From: Paraburkholderia saeva
GTDB taxonomy: Bacteria > Pseudomonadota > Gammaproteobacteria > Burkholderiales > Burkholderiaceae
Length of the DNA: 64,000 bases
Direction of reading: 5' to 3'
Assembly (NCBI RefSeq): GCF_907164555.1
Contig: NZ_CAJQZC010000010.1
Location: forward strand, 1 to 64,000
A program made the translations under genes and the position numbers. Positions 8,482-17,067 of this stretch are shown one piece after another (position 1 is the first letter of the stretch; every line of letters starts with the position of its first letter). The notes below the pieces were generated by a model. The model ran no database searches, was not told the origin of the DNA, and saw only the letters and a list, made by a program, of their open reading frames with translations.

Positions 8482-8859
8482 TCAGGGAGCGCTCGCAATG
8501 GCGACGGTCACGCCATCGAGCACGGTTTTGGGAACGATCAGCATGGCACCCGGCAGCGCGAGCAACGCACAGGGCTCGCATATGCCGTCGACGCCAAGTA
8601 GCGCGCGCACGGTGCCTGATGGCGTCGGCATCTCGCCGAGCGCGTCGATCTGTCCGGCCGTGAAGGTGCGCAACGGCAGCGCGTATTGGTCGCAGAATCC
8701 GGCGATGCCGGGCTCGCGTGCTTTCGATTCGAGGGTTGCGACGGCGACGACATCGTCGAGCGAACGGCCCGCCAGCGCGAGTGCCGCGCGTACCGCGGAT
8801 TCGATCTGCGGCCCAGATGCGTTGCGTCTGCAACCGATGCCGACAGTCAGGGTTTTCAT
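8482..8859 (-). CDS. cobE: CobE/CbiG C-terminal domain protein
   Basis: A 125-residue stand-alone copy of the CbiG C-terminal domain, the form called CobE in the aerobic pathway. The diagnostic VGIGCRRNAS loop is at residues 6-15, followed by VVAVATLESKAREPG. Its biochemical role is not firmly settled; members are required for corrin synthesis and are proposed to bind or hand on a pathway intermediate. It overlaps cobA by 4 bp (ATGA). A second, degenerate copy of the same domain appears inside the CbiG–CobJ fusion of this locus, which suggests that the free CobE supplies the function. Confidence 0.88.
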   Translation of the reverse strand: MKTLTVGIGCRRNASGPQIESAVRAALALAGRSLDDVVAVATLESKAREPGIAGFCDQYALPLRTFTAGQIDALGEMPTPSGTVRALLGVDGICEPCALLALPGAMLIVPKTVLDGVTVAIASAP

Positions 8860-9596
8860 ACTGTATCGCCGCCAGCAATGGGCGTTTCGCCGAGCGTCGC
8901 GACGCCGCCGATCACAACGATCGCCGGGGAGCCGAGTCCAGCCGCCGCGACACCTGATGCGAGCGTATCGAGCGTCGCGCGGACGTGCCGCTGCTCAGGA
9001 CGCGTCGCGGATTCGATCGCGGCGCATGGCGTATCGCCAGGCATACCGGCGGCCAGAAGCGCCGTGGCGATTTCGCTTAACCGGCGCATGCCCATATAAA
9101 TAATGAGCGTCATGCGCGTCGCCACGAGCGCGTGCCAATCCGGCTCACTGCTGCCTGCGCCGTGTCCCGTGACGAACACCACGCCCTGCGCGTGATCGCG
9201 GTGCGTAACGGGAATGCCAATCGTGGCCGGCGCGGCGATGCCTGCCGTGATGCCGTTGATGATTTCGACGCGAATGCCAGCGGCCGCGAGCGCCTGCTGT
9301 TCCTCGCCGCCACGGCCGAACACGAACGGATCGCCGCCTTTGAGTCGCGCGACGCTGCGCCCGGCGCGCAAATGGGCGAGCATCGCATTGACGATGCCTG
9401 CCTGCGAGGTGGACGGTTGCCCGCCGCGTTTGCCGACGTAGACGATCTGCGCGTCCTTGCGCGCGAACTGCAGCACATCGGGATTCACGAGGTCGTCGAC
9501 GAGCACGACGTCGGCTTCGCCGAGCGCACGTGTCGCCTTGAGCGTCATGAGTTCGACGTCGCCGGGGCCGGCGCCGATCAACCAGGCGCGGCTCAT
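8856..9596 (-). CDS. cobA: Uroporphyrinogen-III C-methyltransferase (SUMT)
   Basis: Methylates uroporphyrinogen III at C2 and C7 with S-adenosylmethionine to give precorrin-2, the entry step to corrins. The 246-residue tetrapyrrole methylase has the N-terminal GAGPGDVELMTLKA motif, the YVGKRGGQPS SUMT signature, RLKGGDPFVFGRGGEE, and INGITAGIAAPA. It is stand-alone, with no CysG oxidase/chelatase domain. I chose ATG 9596; a GTG lies 12 bp upstream. Neither start has a clear ribosome binding site, but a short leader ORF ends in an ATGA overlap with the ATG, hinting at translational coupling. It is the first main gene after the leftward riboswitch. Confidence 0.95.
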   Translation of the reverse strand: MSRAWLIGAGPGDVELMTLKATRALGEADVVLVDDLVNPDVLQFARKDAQIVYVGKRGGQPSTSQAGIVNAMLAHLRAGRSVARLKGGDPFVFGRGGEEQQALAAAGIRVEIINGITAGIAAPATIGIPVTHRDHAQGVVFVTGHGAGSSEPDWHALVATRMTLIIYMGMRRLSEIATALLAAGMPGDTPCAAIESATRPEQRHVRATLDTLASGVAAAGLGSPAIVVIGGVATLGETPIAGGDTV

Positions 9597-9688
9597 CGCG
9601 TGCAGCACGGCGCAGGCCGCGCGATGCAGTCGGGGAGGGAAAGCGGAGAAGTCGTCGTCATGACGGCTTCAGGGAATAGATGAATCAT
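9593..9688 (-). CDS. Possible 31-codon leader ORF before cobA
   Basis: Starts at ATG 9688, has a second in-frame ATG at 9661, and stops in the sequence ATGA so that its TGA overlaps the cobA start codon. The encoded peptide begins MIHLFPEAV and ends PAPCCTR. No strong ribosome binding site is visible; GAAG precedes the second ATG. It lies wholly between the riboswitch and cobA. It could be a coupling leader peptide or chance. Confidence 0.3.
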   Translation of the reverse strand: MIHLFPEAVMTTTSPLSLPDCIARPAPCCTR

Positions 9689-9768
9689 GCGTTGCCACAC
9701 GTCAGGCGCCTCATTCCGTCCCCCGCGGCTCGGGCGTTCGGCGATCGCAACGGTCGCCCCTTGCGTCT

Positions 9769-9935
9769 GGCCGGTATCCGGGCTGACGACCGCATGCCGT
9801 TCGCCTTCCCACCTGCACAACACAGGCAGTGGCATTGAATGGCATGTGCGGATGATTGATCCGCGGGTCGCGTACCGTTGCGGGGACAGCACAGGCTGAG
9901 CGCGTTACCTTGCTTCCTGTTTCCCGTTTAACTGC
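9769..9935 (-). promoter_or_regulatory. Cobalamin riboswitch, leftward copy (cobA operon)
   Basis: Read leftward, the element has the hallmark cobalamin-riboswitch blocks: GCCACTG, GGGAAGGCGAACGGCATGC, and the B12-box GTCAGCCCGGATACCGGCC at its 3' end, preceded by the conserved CCCCGCAACGGTACGCG core. It heads the cobA–cobE–cobO–cobB–bluB operon with about 170 nt between B12 box and cobA. From the core to the B12 box it is almost identical to the rightward copy at 10117-10288. Binding of adenosylcobalamin normally lowers downstream expression. Confidence 0.93.
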
Positions 9936-9998
9936 ACATGCGAATGCACGTGCGGGCACCAAACGCGCGCATACGATATCACAGGCGCGCGCTGAAAA

Positions 9999-10039
9999 CC
10001 CTTGCAAAAGCCACCCGAGCGCACGCCCGTGCGCAAGGG
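9999..10039. promoter_or_regulatory. Inverted repeat in the divergent cobalamin control region
   Basis: CCCTTGC at 9999-10005 is mirrored by GCAAGGG at 10033-10039, with an inner GCGCAC/GTGCGC pairing. It sits between the two riboswitches and just upstream of the rightward promoter. It could be an operator or a structural element; no known regulator is recognised. Confidence 0.4.
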
Positions 10040-10047
10040 TCCTTTCC

Positions 10048-10076
10048 TTGACGTTACCACCGCCGAAGCCTACACT
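10048..10076 (+). promoter_or_regulatory. Sigma-70 promoter for the cobW–cobN operon
   Basis: TTGACG at 10048-10053 and TACACT at 10071-10076 are separated by exactly 17 nt, a near-consensus housekeeping promoter. Transcription would start near 10083, about 35 nt before the rightward riboswitch. An 8-bp perfect hairpin (GCGCGCAC/GTGCGCGC, 10096-10116) follows immediately and would lie at the 5' end of the leader RNA. Confidence 0.65.
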
Positions 10077-10116
10077 CGCACGCACTCTGGTGCTCGCGCG
10101 CACGCTCCGTGCGCGC

Positions 10117-10288
10117 AGTTAAACGGGAAACAGGGAGCCCTTCCTGCACGGATCGGGCCAACCTGTGCTGCCCCCGCAACGGTACGCGACTTGCGGATCA
10201 ATCATCCGCACATGCCATTCAACGCCACTGCCTGTGTTGTGCAGGTGGGAAGGCGAACGGCATGCAGTCGTCAGCCCGGATACCGGCC
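10117..10288 (+). promoter_or_regulatory. Cobalamin riboswitch, rightward copy (cobW operon)
   Basis: Contains CCCCGCAACGGTACGCGA, GCCACTG, GGGAAGGCGAACGGCATGC and the B12 box GTCAGCCCGGATACCGGCC in the canonical order. It heads cobW–cobN–chlI–chlD, with about 125 nt to the cobW start. No obvious poly-U terminator lies in that leader, so control may be at translation. About 120 nt of the 3' part differ from the leftward copy at only a handful of positions; the 5' variable segment differs more. Confidence 0.93.
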
Positions 10289-10414
10289 CGAGAAAAACAG
10301 GAAAGCGCCGCGGGGATGCGGCGTGTCGTCCACGCTTTCATCGATTGTCCGACTAATCCGGGCAAGCCGTTTTTCGTCCCCATCTACTTCAACATTCCAC
10401 CACCTGGAGTCAGG

Positions 10415-11500
10415 ATGCAGACGCGCAAGATTCCCGTCACGATCGTTACGGGCTTCCTCGGCAGCGGCAAAACCACGCTGCTGCGGCACATTCTTCAACA
10501 CGCGGGCGGGCTTCGCGTCGCGGTGATCGTCAACGAATTCGGCGAACTCGGTATCGACGGCGAAATCCTCAAGGGCTGCGGCATCGGCTGCGACGAAGAC
10601 GACAACGAAGCCGAAGGTCAATTGTATGAACTCGCTAACGGTTGCCTGTGCTGCACCGTGCAGGAAGAGTTTTTTCCGGTGATGGAGAAGCTCGTCGAGC
10701 GACGCGAGCAGATCGATCACGTGCTGATCGAGACGTCCGGCCTTGCGTTGCCGAAGCCGCTGGTTCAGGCGTTCAACTGGCCGCAGATCAAGAACAGCTT
10801 TACGGTCGATGCGGTCGTCACCGTGGTCGACGGTCCTGCCGCGGCAAGCGGCCAGTTCGCGGAAAATCCGCTTGCCGTCGAGGCGCAGCGCAAGGCCGAT
10901 CCGAATCTCGATCACGAATCGCCGCTGCATGAACTGTTCGAAGACCAGTTGTCGGCAGCGGATCTGGTGATCCTCAACAAGACCGACCTGCTCGACGATT
11001 CGAAGCAGAATGAAGTCGAAGCATTGATCCGCGAAGAAATCCCGTCGCAGGTGAAGGTGGTGCGCGCGCACATGGGGCAGCTCGATCTTCATGCGCTGCT
11101 GGGTCTTCAATCGGCGTCAGAAGACGCTATTCATTTGCGTCATGATCACCACGGTTCCGCTGACGATGCCGATCATCACCATGACGAGTTCGATTCGGTT
11201 GTGATTGAGGCCCAGGTAACGTCGCGTGAAGCGACCATCGCCGCACTGCAGAGCCTTGTCGAAAACCACACGATCTATCGTGTGAAAGGTTTCGCTGCGT
11301 TGCCGGACGCAGCGATGCGTCTCGTGATTCAGGGCGTGGGCCGGCGCTTTGACAGCTATTTCGACCGGCGGTGGCAGGCGGAAGAATCGCGCAGAAGCCG
11401 CTTCGTGCTGATTGGCGAAGACCTCGACCAGAAAGCGTTACAACAGGCGTTCGACGTCGCGCTCAACGCCGTGCCGCACGGCGCCGCGCAACAGGCGTAA
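10415..11500 (+). CDS. cobW: CobW, GTP-dependent metallochaperone of cobalamin synthesis
   Basis: A COG0523 G3E GTPase proposed to deliver cobalt to the CobN chelatase. The 361-residue protein has the Walker A loop GFLGSGKTT near residue 13, the metal-binding CLCC motif (GCLCCTV, about residue 76), the base-specificity NKTD motif, and a His-rich patch (HDHHGSADDADHHH) before the C-terminal CobW_C domain. I chose ATG 10415, preceded by GGAGTCAGG. The open frame runs back through the riboswitch and cannot be coding there. cobN follows after 6 bp. Confidence 0.94.
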   Translation: MQTRKIPVTIVTGFLGSGKTTLLRHILQHAGGLRVAVIVNEFGELGIDGEILKGCGIGCDEDDNEAEGQLYELANGCLCCTVQEEFFPVMEKLVERREQIDHVLIETSGLALPKPLVQAFNWPQIKNSFTVDAVVTVVDGPAAASGQFAENPLAVEAQRKADPNLDHESPLHELFEDQLSAADLVILNKTDLLDDSKQNEVEALIREEIPSQVKVVRAHMGQLDLHALLGLQSASEDAIHLRHDHHGSADDADHHHDEFDSVVIEAQVTSREATIAALQSLVENHTIYRVKGFAALPDAAMRLVIQGVGRRFDSYFDRRWQAEESRRSRFVLIGEDLDQKALQQAFDVALNAVPHGAAQQA

Positions 11501-11506
11501 CACGAC

Positions 11507-14500
11507 ATGCATTTGCTGCGCACCACGCCCGGTGGCTTCGTCGACGATACGGCGGGCGTCATCCGGATCGATCAACGTCCGGCGGACATCGTGGTGCTCA
11601 GCTCGGCCGACACCACGCTGTCGCTGCTCGCGAGCGTGTTTCCGCGGCTGGGCGCGGGTTTTCCCAGCCTGCGCCTCGCGAACGTGACGTTTCTCAGACA
11701 ACCGGCGTCGGTCGATTTCTACATCGAGGATGTGCTGCAGCACGCGAAGGTGGTCGTCGTCGATCATCTGGGTGGCGAGGCATACTGGCCTTACGGCATC
11801 GAGCAGGTGGTCGCGCTCGCCGAACGCAGGCAGCAGGTGCTGGCGATGTTTTCCGGCGACCTGCAGGAAGACCCGAATCTGCTCGCACGCAGCACGGCCG
11901 ATGCCGCGCTATGTCATCAGCTATGGCGCTATCTTCGCGAGGGCGGTCCGCAGAACGCGGAGCGCTTTCTGCGCTGCATCGCGCATCGTGCGCTGGGCTG
12001 GGGCGATGAGCCTGCGCTGCCGCAACCGCTTCCTGCTGCATCGCTTTACCATCCGTCGCGCGATGTTCCGACAGTCGAAGACTGGCAGGCGCGCTGGCAT
12101 GCCGACGCGCCTGTCGTCGCGATTCTTTTTTATCGTGCGCATTTGCAGGCCGCCAACACCGCCGTATTCGATGCATTGATCGACGCGCTCCATGCACAGG
12201 GTCTCAATCCGTTGCCGCTCGCGATCACGTCGCTGAAAGACGACGTCAGCCGCGACATGGTGCAGCAACTGTGCGCGCGACACGACGTGGCGCTGGTACT
12301 CAACACCACGGCGTTTGCCGCCTCGGCGATTGACGACCCTGAGCCGCTCGCGCTTGCGGGCGACGCGCCCGTCATGCAGGTGATCCTGAGCGGCGGCAAT
12401 CGCGACGCCTGGGTGAAGGACAACCAGGGGCTCAATTCGCGCGATATCGCCATGCATATCGCGCTGCCCGAAGTGGACGGTCGCATCATTACGCGCGCAA
12501 TCAGCTTCAAGGGGCTTGCGTACCGATGTCCGCACACCGAAGTGGACGTCGTGCGTTATCAGCCCGATCAGGAGCGCGTCACGTTTCTCGCCGAGCTGAG
12601 CCGTCGCTGGTGCAGGCTGCGGCGCATCGACAACGCCGACAAGAAGCTCGCGTTGATTCTCGCGAACTATCCGGTGAGCGAAGGGCGAATCGGCAATGGC
12701 GTGGGACTCGATACGCCTGCGTCCGTCGTCGGCATTCTTTCGATGCTGCGTGAAGAGGACTATCACGTCGACGATGTCCCCGCCGATGGCGACGCGCTCA
12801 TGCAAAGACTGACCGAAGGCGTGACGAACGACCCGGTGGTGCGTGACCTGCGTCCGGCGCTTCAAAGCCTGGCACTCGACGACTATCTGACGTATTTCGA
12901 GCAGTTGCCAGCCGAAGTGCGCGATGCATTGAACGCGCGTTGGGGCACGCCTGAGCAAGACCCGACGCTGCGTCGCGGCCGCTTCATGATTGCGGGCTGG
13001 CGTTGCGCGCATGTGTTCATCGGCATCCAGCCGGCGCGTTCGCGCGAAGGCGGCGATTACGCGAGCTATCACGACGCCGATCTCGTGCCGCCGCACGCGT
13101 ATCTCGCGTTCTATTTCTGGCTGCGTCACCGCTTCGGTATCGACGCGGTCGTGCATGTCGGCAAGCATGGCAACCTCGAATGGCTGCCGGGCAAGAGCGT
13201 CGCGCTAAGCGACACCTGCTGGCCTGATCTTATTCTCGGACCAATGCCACACCTGTATCCGTTTATCGTCAACGATCCGGGCGAAGGCAGTCAGGCGAAG
13301 CGGCGCACGCAGGCTGTCATCATCGATCACCTGATGCCGCCGCTCACGCGCGCCGAAAACTACGGCCCGTTGCAGGACCTCGAACGTCAGGTCGACGAAT
13401 ACTATGAAGCGTTGATGGTCGATCCGCGTCGCTCGAAGCTGCTGCGCCGGACCATTCTCGAAACGATCATCACGCATCGCCTGCACGAGGAACTGAGCCT
13501 CGGCCTGCCCGACGGCCAGGAGGCGGAGGACGCGCTGCTCACGCGCGCCGATGCGTACCTCTGCGAGTTGAAGGAAGCGCAGATTCGCGACGGGCTTCAT
13601 ACGTTCGGGCACTCGCCGCAAGGCGTGCAGCGACGCGATACGCTGCTTGCCCTCGGACGCTTTCCCATAGGTGACGGGCAGGGCGCGAAAGCCGGATTGA
13701 TCGATGCACTTGCGCGCGATCTGCAGATGGGTCATCTGTTCGATCCGCTGACAGCGGACTGGTCGGCGACATGGGAGGGCGCGCGTCCCGAGATTCTTCA
13801 GAAGGTCAGCGACGCGCCGTGGCGGCATAACGGCGATACGCGGGAGCGGCTCGAACTGCTGGCGTTGGCATTGCTCAACGATATAGCGGGTGAAACTGCG
13901 TCGATGTATCAATCCGGCACGCTACCGCAGGCGGAGCAGGTCATCGCGCGTCTGCGCCACGACATCCTGCCGCGGCTCGACGCCTGTGGACCGCAGGAAA
14001 TGCTGCAGCTGGGACGTGGACTCGAAGGCCGGTTCGTGCCCCCGGGGCCGAGCGGTTCGCCTTCGCGTGGTCGTCCCGACGTGCTGCCGACCGGGCGCAA
14101 TTTTTATTCGGTCGACACACGGGCGGTGCCAACGCAGTCGGCATGGTCGCTGGGTCTCAAATCGGCGCAGCAGCTCATCGAGCGCCACGTGCAGGAACAT
14201 GGCGATTTTCCGCGCGCGATCGGGCTGTCGGTGTGGGGCACGGCGACGATGCGCACCGGTGGCGACGACATCGCGCAGGCCATGGCGTTGCTCGGTGTTC
14301 GACCCAGGTGGGCGCCAGGCAGCCATCGCGTGACCGACTTCGAGATCATGCCGATCGAGGCGTTCGATCGCCCGCGTATCGATGTGACCTTGCGCGTATC
14401 GGGCTTCTTTCGCGATGCGTTTGCGAACGTGATGCATCTGTTCGACGCGGCCGTGCAGGCAGTCGCCGAACTCGACGAACCCGAAGACATGAATCCCGTT

Positions 14501-15301
14501 CGCGCCCGCGTGCTGCGCGAAAAAGCGGCGTTGATGGCGCGCGGCATGGACGCGACCGAAGCGCGCCGACGGGCAGGGTGGCGCGTGTTCAGCGCGAAGC
14601 CGGGTTCGTATGGCGCAGGCCTGCAGGAGATGATCGACACACGTCAATGGCAGACCGATGCGGACCTGTCCGCCGCGTATCAGGCATGGGGCGGCTATGC
14701 GTACGCGCAGAAAGAGGCGGGCGAGGACGCGCGCGAAATGTTCGGTACGCGTCTCGCGGCGCTGGATGTCGTGCTTCAGAATCAGGACAACCGCGAACAC
14801 GACGTACTCGACTCGAACGACTATTACCAGTTTCAGGGTGGCATGGTGGCGGCCGTGCGGTATCTCGCCGGCACGCAGCCGTCCATCTATCACGCCGACC
14901 ACAGCAATCCGGCTGCACCGCGTATCCGCACGCTGCATGAGGAAATCGCGCGGGTAATCCGCTCACGTGTGGTGAATCCGAAATGGCTGGATGGCGTGAA
15001 GCGCCACGGTTACAAGGGTGCCGCGGAAATCGCCGCCACCGTCGATTATCTTTATGGTTTCGATGCGACGGCGCGTGTGATTTCGGATCATCAGTACGCG
15101 CTTGTCGCGGACGCCTATCTGAACGACAGCGCGACGCACGATTTTCTCGCGAAGCACAATCCGCATGCATTGCATGGCATCTGCGAGCGTCTGCTCGAAG
15201 CGGTGCGACGTGGCCTGTGGCAAAACCCTGGCGACTATCGCGCGCAGATCGAGCAGCATCTGCTGGCAAGCGAACAGCATCTCGAAGGAACACGAACATG
15301 A
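11507..15301 (+). CDS. cobN: Cobaltochelatase subunit CobN
   Basis: The large 1264-residue subunit of the aerobic, ATP-dependent cobaltochelatase, homologous to magnesium chelatase ChlH/BchH. It binds hydrogenobyrinic a,c-diamide and inserts Co2+. Family-typical stretches include GKHGNLEWLPGKSVALSD and FIVNDPGEGSQAKRR in the centre, and a C-terminal part with YQFQGGMVAAVRYLAG and HPEEIARVIRSR-like sequence. The length matches known CobN. It lies between cobW and chlI-like/chlD-like genes, showing that here the AAA+ partners are ChlI/ChlD types rather than CobS/CobT. It overlaps the next gene by 4 bp (ATGA). Confidence 0.96.
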   Translation: MHLLRTTPGGFVDDTAGVIRIDQRPADIVVLSSADTTLSLLASVFPRLGAGFPSLRLANVTFLRQPASVDFYIEDVLQHAKVVVVDHLGGEAYWPYGIEQVVALAERRQQVLAMFSGDLQEDPNLLARSTADAALCHQLWRYLREGGPQNAERFLRCIAHRALGWGDEPALPQPLPAASLYHPSRDVPTVEDWQARWHADAPVVAILFYRAHLQAANTAVFDALIDALHAQGLNPLPLAITSLKDDVSRDMVQQLCARHDVALVLNTTAFAASAIDDPEPLALAGDAPVMQVILSGGNRDAWVKDNQGLNSRDIAMHIALPEVDGRIITRAISFKGLAYRCPHTEVDVVRYQPDQERVTFLAELSRRWCRLRRIDNADKKLALILANYPVSEGRIGNGVGLDTPASVVGILSMLREEDYHVDDVPADGDALMQRLTEGVTNDPVVRDLRPALQSLALDDYLTYFEQLPAEVRDALNARWGTPEQDPTLRRGRFMIAGWRCAHVFIGIQPARSREGGDYASYHDADLVPPHAYLAFYFWLRHRFGIDAVVHVGKHGNLEWLPGKSVALSDTCWPDLILGPMPHLYPFIVNDPGEGSQAKRRTQAVIIDHLMPPLTRAENYGPLQDLERQVDEYYEALMVDPRRSKLLRRTILETIITHRLHEELSLGLPDGQEAEDALLTRADAYLCELKEAQIRDGLHTFGHSPQGVQRRDTLLALGRFPIGDGQGAKAGLIDALARDLQMGHLFDPLTADWSATWEGARPEILQKVSDAPWRHNGDTRERLELLALALLNDIAGETASMYQSGTLPQAEQVIARLRHDILPRLDACGPQEMLQLGRGLEGRFVPPGPSGSPSRGRPDVLPTGRNFYSVDTRAVPTQSAWSLGLKSAQQLIERHVQEHGDFPRAIGLSVWGTATMRTGGDDIAQAMALLGVRPRWAPGSHRVTDFEIMPIEAFDRPRIDVTLRVSGFFRDAFANVMHLFDAAVQAVAELDEPEDMNPVRARVLREKAALMARGMDATEARRRAGWRVFSAKPGSYGAGLQEMIDTRQWQTDADLSAAYQAWGGYAYAQKEAGEDAREMFGTRLAALDVVLQNQDNREHDVLDSNDYYQFQGGMVAAVRYLAGTQPSIYHADHSNPAAPRIRTLHEEIARVIRSRVVNPKWLDGVKRHGYKGAAEIAATVDYLYGFDATARVISDHQYALVADAYLNDSATHDFLAKHNPHALHGICERLLEAVRRGLWQNPGDYRAQIEQHLLASEQHLEGTRT

Positions 15302-16374
15302 ACGTATCGACGGATACGCCTCGCGGCGACGCGTCGTCCACCGCACGCACTTCGTTTCCGTTTGCGGCGCTGGTCGGACAGGCGTCGTTGCAGCAGGCGC
15401 TGCTGCTTGCGGCAATCGATCCGGGGCTTGGCGGCGTGCTGGTGAGCGGCCCGCGCGGCACCGCGAAGTCGACCGCCGCACGGGCCCTCGCCGAGTTGCT
15501 GCCTGAGGGAGAGCTTGTCACGTTGCCGCTGGGTGCAAGCGAAGAACGGCTGATCGGTACGCTGGATATCGAAACGGCGCTTCGCGACGGTGCCGTGAAA
15601 TTCTCGCCGGGCCTGCTCGCAAAGGCACATCGCGGGGTACTGTACGTCGACGAGGTCAACCTGTTGCCGGATTCGCTCGTGGATGCATTGCTCGATGCAG
15701 CGGCGAGCGGCATGAACACGGTCGAACGCGATGGCGTCTCGCATAGTCACGCAGCGAGCTTCGTGCTGATCGGCACAATGAACCCGCAGGAAGGCGAGTT
15801 GCGTCCGCAACTTGTCGACCGCTTCGGTTTGATGGTTGAGCTGGAAAACTGCTTCGATCCGAATGTGCGGCAAGCGATCGTCAAGGCGCGTCTCGCGTTC
15901 GACGCTGATCCGCGCGCGTTCCGGGCAAGCTACGCGACGCAACAGGCGGCGTATGTGCAGCGTATTCACGCTGCACGTGAACGGCTGCCTCAACTCGCAT
16001 TCGACGATGCGCTTCACGAGCATGTCAGCCGTGTGTGTATCGATGCCGCCGTCGACGGATTGAGGGCCGATCTCGTCATGCTGCGCGCGGCGCGCGCGCT
16101 GGCAGCGCTCGAAGGCGCTGCAGCGATCACGGTCGGGCATGTCGATCACGTGGCGGAAGCAGTGCTGCGGCACCGTCGCCTGAATCGCGAGACGGATACG
16201 CACGCGCGGCACGCTTCACCACCGCCTGCGCAGCAGGAAACGCGCGATTCAACCGAGGCGCCTGACGCGAAGACAAAACCCGGCAGCGAAGGCGATTGGG
16301 GACAGTTGCCGCCAGAGGTAGCGGGTACAATACACGTCAAGGGCGTCATTCCGTTACCCGCAAAAAAACGCTGA
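15298..16374 (+). CDS. ChlI/BchI-like AAA+ ATPase subunit for cobalt chelation
   Basis: A magnesium-chelatase-type ATPase of 358 residues. Walker A GPRGTAKST lies near residue 46, Walker B VLYVDEVNLLPD near 115, sensor-1 LIGTMNPQEG, and the arginine-finger region LRPQLVDRFGL follow in ChlI order. A low-complexity charged tail rich in T, E, P and K (about residues 300-340) precedes a short C-terminal segment. The start at 15298 gives the ATGA overlap with cobN; upstream open sequence lies inside cobN. It most likely powers CobN together with the downstream VWA protein. Confidence 0.92.
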   Translation: MNVSTDTPRGDASSTARTSFPFAALVGQASLQQALLLAAIDPGLGGVLVSGPRGTAKSTAARALAELLPEGELVTLPLGASEERLIGTLDIETALRDGAVKFSPGLLAKAHRGVLYVDEVNLLPDSLVDALLDAAASGMNTVERDGVSHSHAASFVLIGTMNPQEGELRPQLVDRFGLMVELENCFDPNVRQAIVKARLAFDADPRAFRASYATQQAAYVQRIHAARERLPQLAFDDALHEHVSRVCIDAAVDGLRADLVMLRAARALAALEGAAAITVGHVDHVAEAVLRHRRLNRETDTHARHASPPPAQQETRDSTEAPDAKTKPGSEGDWGQLPPEVAGTIHVKGVIPLPAKKR

Positions 16375-17039
16375 GCCATCGATCAGGCGCCGTCGCTGGA
16401 CCGGTCAGCGGCGTTCGATGGCCACATACGGCAGGCGCTGGCACGCGGGGCTCGAAACCCGGCAGACGTATCGACTGGAGCTCGACGCTTGCGGCCAAAC
16501 GCCATGAACCGTTCACCCGCGCGCACATCCGCTTCAGGCGCGAAGCGTCGCAGGGCGGCGTGCTGCACTGCTTCGTGCTCGACTGTTCTGGTTCGATGAT
16601 GGCGGGTCAGCAACTGGCGCTGGCAAAGGGCTTGCTGGTCGCGATGTTCGATCGGGCGTCCACCGCGCGCGCGGAAACCGCGCTGGTGTGTTTTGGCGGA
16701 GCGCGTGCCGATGTACGGTTCGGGCCCGCCGTGCCGCGCTGGTGGAATGAGCGCTGGCTGCAGCCTGTTGGTGGCGGAGGGGGGACGCCGCTCGCGCTCG
16801 GTGTATCGCGGGCAGCGCACGTCCTGGAGCGCGCCGCGCGCAGCAAGCCGCTCCAGCAGCGCTGGCTGTGGCTGCTTTCGGATGGACGCAGCAGCGATCT
16901 GCCCGTGCGCCCGGTGTTCGCTGACCGGATCGTGTGTGTCGATTTCGAACGAGGCGATGTCCGGCTCGGCCGTTGCGAACAGATTGCGCAAGCCTGGGAT
17001 GCGCTGTGTTGCACGCCGGAAGATCTGATCGCGTCGTGA
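16296..17039 (+). CDS. Short ChlD-like protein with von Willebrand A domain
   Basis: About 247 residues with a VWA/MIDAS domain: VLDCSGSM (DxSxS motif), a central threonine region GGGGTPLALG, and LLSDGRSSD. It corresponds to the C-terminal integrin-I half of ChlD/BchD without its AAA+ half. No in-frame ATG precedes the conserved part. The listed start is a TTG overlapping chlI by 79 bp; a CTG near 16371 would be an alternative that avoids the overlap. It is the last gene of the cobW–cobN unit and probably forms the chelatase ring with the ChlI-like ATPase. Confidence 0.82.
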   Translation: MGTVAARGSGYNTRQGRHSVTRKKTLSHRSGAVAGPVSGVRWPHTAGAGTRGSKPGRRIDWSSTLAAKRHEPFTRAHIRFRREASQGGVLHCFVLDCSGSMMAGQQLALAKGLLVAMFDRASTARAETALVCFGGARADVRFGPAVPRWWNERWLQPVGGGGGTPLALGVSRAAHVLERAARSKPLQQRWLWLLSDGRSSDLPVRPVFADRIVCVDFERGDVRLGRCEQIAQAWDALCCTPEDLIAS

Positions 17040-17067
17040 CTGTGGCACGGCGCGATCAGCTTCGCGC

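Noticed and set aside
7271..9103. 610-codon rightward frame over cobB, cobO and cobE
   Set aside because: Antisense to three recognised cobalamin genes in a tight operon; the translation is low-quality, Arg/Ala-rich sequence.
9693..9892. Protein-like frames through the two riboswitch regions with similar translations (SIIRTCHS...CRWEGERHAVVSPDTG)
   Set aside because: The similarity comes from the conserved riboswitch RNA sequence, not from a protein; both are upstream of the true start codons.
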